The notes beneath the pieces were generated by a model, which saw nothing but the letters and a program-made list of their open reading frames with translations, had not been told where the DNA came from and did no database searches. Positions 1-5,280 of a stretch of 5,280 bases of DNA are shown piece after piece. Made by a program: the position numbers and the translations under genes. The stretch is from Gammaproteobacteria bacterium. GTDB taxonomy: Bacteria; Pseudomonadota; Gammaproteobacteria; BMS3Bbin11. Location of the stretch: contig DAOVWW010000131.1 of assembly GCA_030636465.1 (NCBI GenBank), positions 1 through 5,280 on the forward strand, written 5' to 3'. Each line of letters opens with the position of its first letter. Within the stretch, counting starts at the first letter, position 1.

Positions 1-2
1 AC

Positions 3-356
3 TGTGAGATAGAGGTCAATACGATACTGGAAAAATCGATAACCCTGCCAGCGGGAAATTACACAATCACCCGCGTACTTCAGTATGAATTCCCTTTCGC
101 CCATAAAAAACCCAAAAGTAGAACCCTGGTCGCATCATCCAGTGAAGCCTCTGCATGGAAAACCATTGCCTCGGCCTCACCAGACTCTATCTGGCATTAC
201 ACAACAGCATTTCGTCTTGAATCAACACTTCATCCCGATATTCGACAGCTCGAATGCGGCACTGTTTTTGATGATGGATATTTTGCACGTCACATTACCA
301 TCAAACAATTTAAAATTATTGCCGGTGACATTATGAGCCTGCATTCAAACGACTAA
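3..356 (+). CDS. 3' end of an unrecognised protein (117 residues visible)
   Basis: The frame starting at base 3 is open without a stop from the window edge to TAA at 354-356, so the gene begins outside the window. The visible part reads like a folded soluble domain: mixed polar and hydrophobic segments, several Trp, Tyr and Phe residues, and no membrane helix. It ends in FKIIAGDIMSLHSND. An ATG-started ORF overlaps it at 85-336 in another frame. I prefer the edge-open frame because it is longer and has a more protein-like composition. I do not recognise the family and assign no function. No clear terminator follows; the next 148 bases hold the hsp20 control region. Confidence 0.6.
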   Translation, partial: CEIEVNTILEKSITLPAGNYTITRVLQYEFPFAHKKPKSRTLVASSSEASAWKTIASASPDSIWHYTTAFRLESTLHPDIRQLECGTVFDDGYFARHITIKQFKIIAGDIMSLHSND

Positions 357-395
357 CAAGCTTTTCTTTGAAGATAGTGCTTACTGCTGCCAGCT

Positions 396-423
396 CTTGA
401 AAAATAAAAGTCCATACACATAT
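396..423 (+). promoter_or_regulatory. Possible sigma-32 (heat-shock) promoter of hsp20
   Basis: CTTGAAA at 396-402 matches the sigma-32 -35 consensus exactly. After a 13-base spacer, 416-423 reads ACACATAT, which keeps the CATnT half of the CCCCATnT -10 box but lacks the full C run. The spacing is within the usual range, and the gene downstream is a small heat-shock protein. This is inferred from motif and context. A vegetative promoter in the same stretch cannot be excluded. Confidence 0.5.
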
Positions 424-441
424 GTTAATCAGAACAACTGC

Positions 442-491
442 GTCTACCTTTAATCAGGTAGGTAAAGTGTGTAATTAAATTCTTGTGAATT
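442..491 (+). promoter_or_regulatory. Two hairpins in the hsp20 leader, possible RNA thermometer
   Basis: Hairpin 1 pairs 442-449 with 456-463 (core CTACCT/AGGTAG plus two G-U pairs, six-base loop). Hairpin 2 pairs AATTC at 478-482 with GAATT at 487-491 around TTGT, and ends two bases before the GGAG ribosome site at 494-497. Small heat-shock genes often carry ROSE or fourU thermosensors in this position. The pairing seen here does not clearly cover the GGAG, and I see no canonical ROSE or fourU motif, so the thermometer role is only a suggestion. Confidence 0.3.
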
Positions 492-504
492 ACGGAGATA
501 TGAC

Positions 505-960
505 ATGGCAAATATCGCACAACATCCAGCCCGTGAAGTTGGTTGGGGTCTATTTAATAACAATCTGGATAATGTATTTGAAAACTTATTCAACCCTTAC
601 TCAGATAAACCGAGTCAGGAAAACAGTAACATTGTTCCAGCTATTGATCTGCATGAATCTGAAAATAGCTATTCAATCAGGGCAGAAATACCGGGTGTTA
701 AGGAAGAAGACATAGACGTCACTGTTCATGAAGGCGTGTTAAGCATCAATGCTGAAAGCCACTATGAAAATAGTGAGAAAGAAGAAGGCCGCGTCATCCG
801 TCAGGAACGTCGCTATGGAAAGTACGTAAGAAGTATTCGACTTGGCAAAGACGTTGACGCAACCAATGTTAAGGCCAGTTACAAAGACGGTGTGCTTGAA
901 CTCGTACTTCCTAAAGTGGAAGAGGTTAAACCGAAAAAGATTTCTATCAATGTGAATTAA
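505..960 (+). CDS. Small heat-shock protein, Hsp20/alpha-crystallin family
   Basis: An ATP-independent cytoplasmic holdase that binds unfolding proteins and passes them to DnaK/ClpB. The 151 residues match the family in length. A short hydrophobic, Asn-rich N-terminal arm (1-40, with WGLF and LDNVFENLF) precedes the alpha-crystallin domain (about 44-140). Visible family signatures are EIPGVKEEDIDV (61-72), RRYGKYVRSIRL (102-113) and the A-x-x-x-n-G-V-L box in ASYKDGVLELVLPK (124-137). The tail has the oligomer-locking I-x-I motif as ISI (146-148). The ATG at 505 has GGAG at 494-497, seven bases upstream. The gene appears monocistronic: it has its own sigma-32-like promoter and a strong terminator. 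It belongs to the IbpA/HspA group broadly, and I would not assign a subfamily symbol. Confidence 0.95.
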   Translation: MANIAQHPAREVGWGLFNNNLDNVFENLFNPYSDKPSQENSNIVPAIDLHESENSYSIRAEIPGVKEEDIDVTVHEGVLSINAESHYENSEKEEGRVIRQERRYGKYVRSIRLGKDVDATNVKASYKDGVLELVLPKVEEVKPKKISINVN

Positions 961-983
961 TGTCGATAAAAGTAATTCCCCTT

Positions 984-1010
984 TAGCTGCCCCAGGGCAG
1001 CTATTTTTTT
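984..1010 (+). terminator. Rho-independent terminator of hsp20
   Basis: A GC-rich stem of eight pairs (TAGCTGCC at 984-991 with GGCAGCTA at 996-1003) and a four-base loop is followed directly by seven T at 1004-1010. It begins 24 bases after the hsp20 stop codon. This is a textbook intrinsic terminator. Confidence 0.9.
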
Positions 1011-1114
1011 GCCTTGTTTGCCTGTTTTCCTTATCTAAAATTTCCACCACTCAATTGTGTTATATACCACTAAAAGATGCGTCAAACCACACAAGGCATT
1101 GTTTTCTATAGGGT

Positions 1115-1120
1115 TATAAT
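1115..1120 (+). promoter_or_regulatory. Candidate -10 box before the cytochrome-barrel gene
   Basis: TATAAT at 1115-1120 is a perfect -10 hexamer about 105 bases before the start codon at 1225, in the 214-base gap that follows the hsp20 terminator. No good -35 hexamer lies 16-18 bases upstream (the best is CAAGGC around 1092). The promoter is therefore either activator-dependent or a chance match in AT-rich DNA. Nothing else recognisable was seen between 1011 and 1211. Confidence 0.3.
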
Positions 1121-1224
1121 CACTTATTATTTGTAATGAAACTATTTTTGACTATCATTATTCCTTAACTCGTGGATCAAAACCTCTATTCAAGGCTTCA
1201 CCTTGAAATGCTAAGGAGTAACAA

Positions 1225-2508
1225 ATGCAATTACTATCCAGATCATTCTTTATATTCAGCATCCTTCTTTTACTCAGTACACTCACTACCCAGGCCTATG
1301 CCAGCCCGGCTTTCGCCAGGCAATATGACACAATGTGTGAAACTTGCCACACGAAAACACCCGCTCTAAATAATACGGGACTGGAATTCGTACGCAAAGG
1401 TTTCAGGTTTACACAAGAAGAAGCTACTGCAATAGAATTAATGCTTGCTAAAGATGGTAATAAACGAAAAATTCCACTTGCTCTGATTGTTGGCGCAGGC
1501 TACAGCTCAAATAAGGAAGAAGCCAGTGTAGGCGCCAAAATCTTCCTCACCGGTTCAATCACAAAAAACTTATCATTTTTTGGCGTAACCAAAGAAGGGT
1601 TGGTGAATTCCGACAACGACAATATGAAGTTTTTTAACGAAGAGAGTTCACGTGCCTTTCTTCAATACAACCTGGGCACCACTGAAAATGTTTTCGTCGG
1701 CGGCCTGTTTGCACCACTTTCACAGTACTCAAACATCCGGCGTGCCTCTGCAGGTTCTGGTCTGCAGGATGCCAAGCCAGAAGGTCTGCCAGGATTCCTC
1801 AAATACAAAACACCGTTACAGAAATCAAAAGTTGAACGCCTTAAAGGTCTACAATATTCCTACCAGACAAAAAATAATATGCAATTCTCTCTTGCCTACG
1901 GTGAGCAGGTTAATGCTTCTGCCAGAGATGAAGAAAAATTCACAAATGTTGATCAAATCTATGGCAGCCTGGCGAAAGGTGATGGTAGTGGTGGTGGTGG
2001 TGGCCCTGGCAGTGGATCGGGCACAGGAGCAGGAAGTGGATCTGGCAGTGGGAGCGGTAACGGTAGTGGCCCCACTTTCAATGCAGATGAAACCAGCAAC
2101 AGTCTCATCGCTTCACTACGTTTCGATCTCCCATCTCAATATCAGCTGGGACTGATCTACAATAGTTTTGAAGAGGCTGGCAAGGATGCCTACTCAGTCC
2201 TCCTGCCATTTCAGAAAAACTTCAAAAAAGTAAACGTCAACAGTACTGTTGTCTACAAAAATAGTGACGCTAAAGGTACATATTACGGCTGGGAGAATGT
2301 AGCGATATATTCACTCGGCAAGATGACTTTCGCCAAGGGCATCGCAAATTTTGGCAAGGATGAGAATGATTCTAGCGAACAGGGCTATCATTTAAGTATC
2401 AGTAAAATGTTCAACAAACATTTTATGGCCGGTATCTCCGGTATTCACGTAAATACAGAACACCAAAGCACCAGTAGCATCAATGCCTCGGTCCACCTGA
2501 TTTTTTAA
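1225..2508 (+). CDS. Secreted monohaem cytochrome fused to a putative outer-membrane beta-barrel (Cyc2-like architecture)
   Basis: Seen in the sequence: a Sec signal peptide (hydrophobic 8-20, likely cut after AYA-26); mature start SPAFARQY; one c-type haem site MCETCH (C38, C41, H42); then PALNNTGLEFVRKGFRF. From about residue 84 to the end come alternating polar/hydrophobic, aromatic-rich stretches typical of transmembrane beta-strands, and the chain ends in VHLIF with terminal Phe, the usual BAM recognition signature. A Gly/Ser tract fills 252-283. Known: Cyc2-type iron oxidases have this order, with a small N-terminal monohaem domain that plugs a porin and carries electrons across the outer membrane. 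Inference: this protein is a fused cytochrome-porin. The electron donor is unknown, and iron oxidation cannot be claimed. The start is well supported by TAAGGAG at 1212-1218, six bases upstream. An alternative is a haem-tagged barrel of another family. No redox partner gene is nearby. Confidence 0.72.
   Translation: MQLLSRSFFIFSILLLLSTLTTQAYASPAFARQYDTMCETCHTKTPALNNTGLEFVRKGFRFTQEEATAIELMLAKDGNKRKIPLALIVGAGYSSNKEEASVGAKIFLTGSITKNLSFFGVTKEGLVNSDNDNMKFFNEESSRAFLQYNLGTTENVFVGGLFAPLSQYSNIRRASAGSGLQDAKPEGLPGFLKYKTPLQKSKVERLKGLQYSYQTKNNMQFSLAYGEQVNASARDEEKFTNVDQIYGSLAKGDGSGGGGGPGSGSGTGAGSGSGSGSGNGSGPTFNADETSNSLIASLRFDLPSQYQLGLIYNSFEEAGKDAYSVLLPFQKNFKKVNVNSTVVYKNSDAKGTYYGWENVAIYSLGKMTFAKGIANFGKDENDSSEQGYHLSISKMFNKHFMAGISGIHVNTEHQSTSSINASVHLIF
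1978..2073 (+). repeat. Gly/Ser-rich low-complexity tract inside the cytochrome-barrel gene
   Basis: Residues 252-283 are almost entirely Gly and Ser, with a run of five Gly followed by GSGSGTGAG-type dipeptide repeats. The DNA is made of degenerate GGT/GGC/AGT/GGA codons rather than one exact tandem repeat, which suggests an older or selected tract and not a fresh slippage product. It sits between barrel-like segments ending near IYGSLAKG and restarting at NSLIASLRF, so it is probably a flexible loop. Confidence 0.8.
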
Positions 2509-2533
2509 TACGGGTTCGCCCATCTCAAAGACG

Positions 2534-2565
2534 AATCCGAGTGAATTTAGCTAATCACTCGGATT
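2534..2565 (+). terminator. Hairpin after the cytochrome-barrel gene, probable terminator
   Basis: AATCCGAGTGA (2534-2544) pairs perfectly with TCACTCGGATT (2555-2565), giving an 11-base-pair stem with a ten-base loop. It begins 26 bases after the stop codon at 2506-2508. The downstream tract TTTCTTC is only moderately T-rich. The stem is almost symmetric, so it may also limit transcription coming from the convergent small gene on the other strand. Confidence 0.65.
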
Positions 2566-2616
2566 TCTTCACTATCTAACGCTAAAAGGGTAAATATCAC
2601 ACAAGCGGGGCTATGA

Positions 2617-2724
2617 CTACATCACTGACACCCAGATAAGTGTTGCCACTATAATTAATGAAATCAAGCCAACCGCTGCAAGGGTACAATTAGTACAAAT
2701 TTTACTAAATAAACTCTTTTCCAT
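2617..2724 (-). CDS. Small single-pass membrane protein with CxxC (35 residues)
   Basis: ATG at 2724-2722 runs to TAG at 2619-2617. The case for a real gene is AAAGGAG at 2737-2731, six bases before the ATG and close to an ideal Shine-Dalgarno, together with a coherent product. A short N-terminus, MEKSLFSK, has two Lys; then ICTNCT places a CxxC pair at C10 and C13; residues 15-35 are an unbroken hydrophobic helix with one Trp near the end. The positive N-terminus predicts a cytoplasmic N-terminus with the CxxC at the membrane face. There is no His after the pair, so it is not a c-type haem site. The family is not recognised. Possible roles are an accessory subunit, metal binding or a membrane peptide, but none is shown. 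It is convergent with the cytochrome-barrel gene and lies about 310 bases beyond the cnoX-like genes, in the same direction. Confidence 0.6.
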   Translation of the reverse strand: MEKSLFSKICTNCTLAAVGLISLIIVATLIWVSVM

Positions 2725-3032
2725 CTCTATCTCCTTTACTGTTGAATTATCTTTTTATTATTAGTGCAGAAGAAATCCTACCAGATCATTACCCTTAATA
2801 ATAGTATGGCAATAGGAATTCTACCAACTATAACTGTAGTCTAATATATTGTAATTCTTATATTTAATTAGAATGTGCTTGATCATAAAAGTGACCTGTC
2901 CCTGTTACTGCCACGACTCTTCCATTCTTCTACTGAATCTCATTCCTCTCACTTATTCCACCAGGTGACGCTTATTTCAATAATACTGTGAGGTAGCTGA
3001 ATATGTGGAAGTAGCCAGTAACGGGAACATCC
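2725..3032. other. AT-rich intergenic stretch
   Basis: This gap separates the cnoX-like TPR gene from the small membrane-protein gene. It contains the ribosome site of the small gene (2731-2737), AT-rich DNA at about 2740-2880 that could hold its promoter (TATAGT on the - strand near 2828-2833, without a convincing -35), and the inverted repeat at 2899-3026. I see no further coding potential and no clear terminator for the TPR gene. Confidence 0.5.
2899..3026. repeat. Spaced imperfect inverted repeat
   Basis: TCCCTGTTACTG at 2899-2910 is the reverse complement of CAGTAACGGGA at 3016-3026 except for one unpaired base. The arms lie about 105 bases apart, and the interval has no open frame. It could be the ends of a small non-autonomous element remnant or a chance match. 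No target duplication was recognised at the outer edges. Confidence 0.3.
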
Positions 3033-3611
3033 TTATCCATTCATCAGATTCGCTAACCGACGCCGATAGTCGGCCGCCAGCTGGTGGTCATTCGGTGCCA
3101 GCATATTGGTAATCGTAATGATCATCTCCCGTGCGGCGCCTTCCTTGAAATCAGGTTCTTGATTCAGCACAGTGAACAATTGCTCCATGGCACCATCATA
3201 GTCATGATCGCTGACCTGGCAAACTGCCAGATCAAAACGAGCTGAGTGATTGCTAGCATCTTCAGCCAGCCTTGCAGTCAATGCCTCGATACCCGCTGTT
3301 GATGCCGCAAGATCGGCGAAGGTGAGCTGACCAATTAATGACTTACCCATCTCGCTTTCTTTATCCTTGTCTGGCAGTTTAATAAAGAGTCCCTGGGCCT
3401 GATCCAGCTGCCCGGTATCAATAAAGATCTGCACCATGTCCATTGCCACGCGGGTATTGCCCGAATCTTCCTGTATTGCCTGCGTCAGCAACAGGATAGC
3501 GCCTGGCGTATCACCGGCCATATGTTTTTCACGTGCCAGTATACGCAACTCATCCGAGGCACGAAACACACCCAGACCTTTCAGCAGGACACGCAGTTCC
3601 TCTTCATGCAT
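3033..3611 (-). CDS. cnoX: TPR-domain C-terminal part of a CnoX/YbbN-type chaperedoxin (separate frame)
   Basis: 192 mostly helical residues with TPR-like repeats: roughly 20-53 (ELRILAREKHMAGDTPGAIL), 54-85, and 118-152 (FDLAVCQVSDHDYDGAMEQL). It ends in YRRRLANLMNG, which resembles the YRRQL ending of E. coli CnoX. In that family this half binds clients and GroEL/DnaK partners and follows a thioredoxin domain in one chain. Here it lies in a different frame from the thioredoxin part and overlaps its end by eight bases (ATGCATGA). The frame is open upstream to about 3632, and residues before the ATG (TQSGQ) already fit the family, so the ATG may not be a true start. An AGGG four bases before it is a weak ribosome site. 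Either translational coupling or a frameshift explains the arrangement. Confidence 0.8.
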   Translation of the reverse strand: MHEEELRVLLKGLGVFRASDELRILAREKHMAGDTPGAILLLTQAIQEDSGNTRVAMDMVQIFIDTGQLDQAQGLFIKLPDKDKESEMGKSLIGQLTFADLAASTAGIEALTARLAEDASNHSARFDLAVCQVSDHDYDGAMEQLFTVLNQEPDFKEGAAREMIITITNMLAPNDHQLAADYRRRLANLMNG

Positions 3612-3906
3612 CTGCCCTGACTGGGTAAAATGTCACTTGCCCATTCTGAAACACTAGCAAAGTGGGGATATTCTCGATCTTGTACTGCTCACCCAGCCCC
3701 TGCTGCTCATCTATATCGACTTTGGCGAAAACAAACTGACCGGCAAACTCGTGCGCAAGATCATGCAACACATCGGCCATAATCATACATGGCTCGGACC
3801 AGATGCCAAGAAATTCCACCAGCACGGGTAGTTTGTGAGAGTTCTCGATGACGTAGCGGCAGAACCCCTGCTCGCCGACTTCCAGGATAAATACTTCCTT
3901 ATTCAT
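3604..3906 (-). CDS. cnoX: Thioredoxin-like N-terminal part of a CnoX/YbbN-type chaperedoxin
   Basis: 100 residues with the thioredoxin fold: a beta-strand LPVLVEFLGIW (26-36), the active-site position WSEPC (36-40), then FAKVDIDE (60-67), the cis-Pro loop IPTLLVFQNG (80-89) and GQVTF. The first catalytic Cys is replaced by Ser (S37-E-P-C40), so normal dithiol chemistry is lost. E. coli CnoX also has SxxC and works as a holdase under hypochlorous stress and as a GroEL partner. The frame stops seven residues after F93, just where the family continues into the TPR half, and those last residues do not look native. ATG at 3906 is the only reasonable start because TGA lies in frame upstream with no other ATG; no good Shine-Dalgarno is visible. 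It is downstream of the peroxiredoxin in the same direction, after a 120-base gap. Confidence 0.82.
   Translation of the reverse strand: MNKEVFILEVGEQGFCRYVIENSHKLPVLVEFLGIWSEPCMIMADVLHDLAHEFAGQFVFAKVDIDEQQGLGEQYKIENIPTLLVFQNGQVTFYPVRADA
3627..3630 (-). other. Apparent single-base frameshift site joining the two cnoX halves
   Basis: On the coding (-) strand the run is TTTT within ACATTTTACCC. Reading three T instead of four turns GQVTF-YPVRADA-stop into GQVTF-TQSGQMHEEELRVLL and gives one protein of about 290 residues, close to the 284 of E. coli CnoX. It aligns without gaps to my recollection of that protein between QNGQ and the following RxLL. It could be a true mutation, a sequencing error in a short homopolymer, or a site of programmed slippage. 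Confidence 0.65.
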
Positions 3907-4026
3907 TGTAAGTTTACTTATAAATTTAAATAGAAGGCTTCACATCTGCATAGGCATAGTAAGCCAGACGATTATGGCATTAAGGCTCAACAAAAAGACA
4001 GCTGCTTAAAATTAATAGAGACGCCC

Positions 4027-4503
4027 TTAAATTATTCCACCGTCTTTAAGTTTATCGAACACTTCCTGTGCATGGCCATTTGCATCACTGATCCCATAGA
4101 TGACATCTACCAGCACACCCTCTTTGTTAATCACAAAGGTAGAACGGACGATGCCCATCTTCCTGATGCCATTTTTTTCTTTTTCCTGCCATACACCATA
4201 GGCTGCACATAACTCGCCAGACGTATCGGCCAACAAATCCAGCTTTAGCCCATACTTATCGATAAAGGCCAGATGACTAGCACATGAGTCTTTGCTCACA
4301 CCCAATACAACGGTATCAATTTTGGCAAATTCACTGGCGAGTTCTGTAAACTGATTCGCCTCTATGGTGCAACCTCTGGTGTCATCTTTTGGATAAAAGT
4401 ATAAAACAATATTTTTGCTGCCTTTATAACTGGATAAGTCGATTATTTCTGAGTGCTGGTTAGGCGAACGAAAGGCAGGAGCTAACTGGTTTTTTTCTAA
4501 CAT
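4027..4503 (-). CDS. bcp: Bcp/PrxQ-family thiol peroxidase
   Basis: A cytoplasmic peroxiredoxin that reduces hydrogen peroxide and organic hydroperoxides with electrons from thioredoxin. Counting from the chosen start, the 158 residues match the usual 150-160. The peroxidatic motif PKDDTRGCT (38-46) has C45, and the conserved active-site Arg is in GIVRSTFVI (R120). The resolving Cys that E. coli Bcp has five residues later is Asn here (N50). C74 in SKDSCASH and C99 in ELCAAYGVW are the remaining partners. The frame is open to an ATG at 4575, but the extra 24 residues do not resemble the family and lack a ribosome site. ATG at 4503 gives the usual MLEK-x-APAF beginning and has CAGG at 4515-4512, eight bases upstream; ATG at 4509 is too close to it. 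It lies 98 bases after the methyltransferase gene and 120 bases before the cnoX-like pair. Confidence 0.92.
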   Translation of the reverse strand: MLEKNQLAPAFRSPNQHSEIIDLSSYKGSKNIVLYFYPKDDTRGCTIEANQFTELASEFAKIDTVVLGVSKDSCASHLAFIDKYGLKLDLLADTSGELCAAYGVWQEKEKNGIRKMGIVRSTFVINKEGVLVDVIYGISDANGHAQEVFDKLKDGGII

Positions 4504-4601
4504 GGTCATGGCCTGTGTCTTAATAAATAGTGGCGCAAAAGAATAGCAAATAGAAGTTACCTGTATTCCTTTCATTCAATAGTGTTATCCCTGGACATAA
4601 T

Positions 4602-5228
4602 TTATGTTTTTCTCCAGACACTCGCTAGCCATGGCTGCTGCTCTGGTGGCAAGCCCGGGGGACGGTAATAATGTGTGAGCTCAACAAACCCCGCAGTCAG
4701 CATAAAATCCCGCCAGGTCTCAAGATCATAATAGGCACCATAACGCCCACCATTCCATCCTTCCTGATTATTGCCACGCGGGTTTGAACTGAACAAAACA
4801 CCACCCGTAATCAATGTCGCGAATAATGCCCGCAATACCTGTGGCAGCTCCTGACTCGGCACATGAAATAACGACGCATTGGCAAAGACACCATCAAAGT
4901 GGTTTTCCGGCAAATCCAGCTGAAGAAAGTCCTGACACCATACCTGGCAACCACTATAAGTTTGCGCCATCTCCACAAATCGATCTGCACCTTCCAGACC
5001 CACAGCAATGTGCCCCAGGTCCGAAATCACCTTAAGATCACGACCCGGTCCACAACCCACATCCAGTATTTTAAAAGGTGCCTGGCATTCTATATAGCTC
5101 AGTAAGGCATTGATGTTCTGTTCCACATCATGACCAATGGTACCGGTAAAGAAACTTTCGGCATTCTGATTATAGTGACTCAGTGTTTTGGCCGAAATAT
5201 ATTTCAGGTCTTGAGGAGAATGCTTCAA
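4602..5228 (-). CDS. Class I SAM-dependent methyltransferase, substrate unknown
   Basis: 208 residues with a Rossmann-type methyltransferase core. Motif I is ILDVGCGPGRD (54-64); the acidic residue ending strand 2 is E79 in VGLEGAD; DFLQLDLPENHFDGVFANASLFHVP (100-124) covers motifs II-III; SSNPRG (147-152) follows strand 5. The N-terminal helix TLSHYNQNAESFF (15-27) is common in small soluble methyltransferases of this type. The substrate cannot be read from the sequence. The start is TTG at 5228-5226: a TAA lies in frame four codons upstream and no ATG occurs before the core. GGAG at 5244-5241 is 12 bases upstream, rather far, so initiation may be weak. It heads a same-direction run with bcp and cnoX, but the gaps do not prove an operon. 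Confidence 0.88.
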   Translation of the reverse strand: MKHSPQDLKYISAKTLSHYNQNAESFFTGTIGHDVEQNINALLSYIECQAPFKILDVGCGPGRDLKVISDLGHIAVGLEGADRFVEMAQTYSGCQVWCQDFLQLDLPENHFDGVFANASLFHVPSQELPQVLRALFATLITGGVLFSSNPRGNNQEGWNGGRYGAYYDLETWRDFMLTAGFVELTHYYRPPGLPPEQQPWLASVWRKT

Positions 5229-5280
5229 TGTTTTTTCTTACTCCAACGCTTCAGCTGAGAAAATGAAACATTTCTAAAAT

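Noticed and set aside
485..715. 76-residue + frame overlapping the start of hsp20
   Set aside because: It overlaps the clear Hsp20 coding frame, has no ribosome site of its own and no recognisable composition.
739..1050. 103-residue - strand frame over hsp20 and its terminator
   Set aside because: It is antisense to a well-supported gene and runs through the intrinsic terminator.
1652..2155. 167-residue + frame inside the cytochrome-barrel gene
   Set aside because: Its Val-rich stretch is the Gly/Ser codon tract read in another frame; the overlapping gene has a signal peptide and ribosome site.
4504..4575. 24-residue N-terminal extension of the peroxiredoxin, possibly a signal sequence
   Set aside because: No ribosome site precedes ATG 4575, the extension is not a convincing signal peptide, and ATG 4503 gives the family's usual start with a spaced CAGG.
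4591..4617. ACATAA/TTATGT hairpin near the methyltransferase stop as a terminator
   Set aside because: The stem is only AT pairs plus one GC pair, and on the - strand it has no T run; it also overlaps the coding end.
4811..5105. Short frames on both strands inside the methyltransferase gene
   Set aside because: They lie within the conserved methyltransferase core in other frames and show no protein-like features.
1..5280. CRISPR array, tRNA, rRNA or intact insertion sequence
   Set aside because: No regularly spaced direct repeats, tRNA-like cloverleaf or transposase frame was seen on either strand.

Overview
The window looks like chromosomal DNA from a Gram-negative bacterium, most likely a gammaproteobacterium of moderately low GC content. 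The evidence is a secreted protein with an outer-membrane-barrel look (signal peptide, terminal Phe), a CnoX/YbbN-type thioredoxin-TPR pair, a Bcp-type peroxiredoxin, and a sigma-32-like promoter before a small heat-shock gene. The species cannot be fixed from this sequence.

Layout on the + strand: the 3' end of an unrecognised gene (to 356); a leader with a sigma-32-like promoter and two hairpins; an Hsp20 chaperone gene (505-960) with a strong terminator (984-1010); then a secreted protein of 427 residues (1225-2508). This protein has one CxxCH haem site just after the signal peptide, a body that reads like an outer-membrane beta-barrel, and a long Gly/Ser tract in the middle. The order resembles the Cyc2 cytochrome-porin fusions. 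It ends in a hairpin (2534-2565).

Layout on the - strand, read from right to left: a class I SAM methyltransferase with a TTG start (5228-4602); a Bcp/PrxQ peroxiredoxin (4503-4027, start revised downstream); then a CnoX-type chaperedoxin that appears in two overlapping frames, a thioredoxin-like part (3906-3604) and a TPR part (3611-3033). Removing one base from a four-base run at 3627-3630 would join them into one protein of about 290 residues. The gene-poor stretch 2509-3032 holds a 35-residue single-TM protein gene (2724-2617) with a CxxC motif and a near-ideal Shine-Dalgarno, and a spaced inverted repeat.

Several genes share a stress and redox theme: Hsp20 holdase, CnoX-like holdase and peroxiredoxin. 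The cytochrome-barrel protein is the only clear electron-transfer candidate and has no recognisable partner in the window. The points most worth a second look are the cytochrome-barrel fusion with its Gly/Ser insert, the split cnoX, and the small membrane protein.
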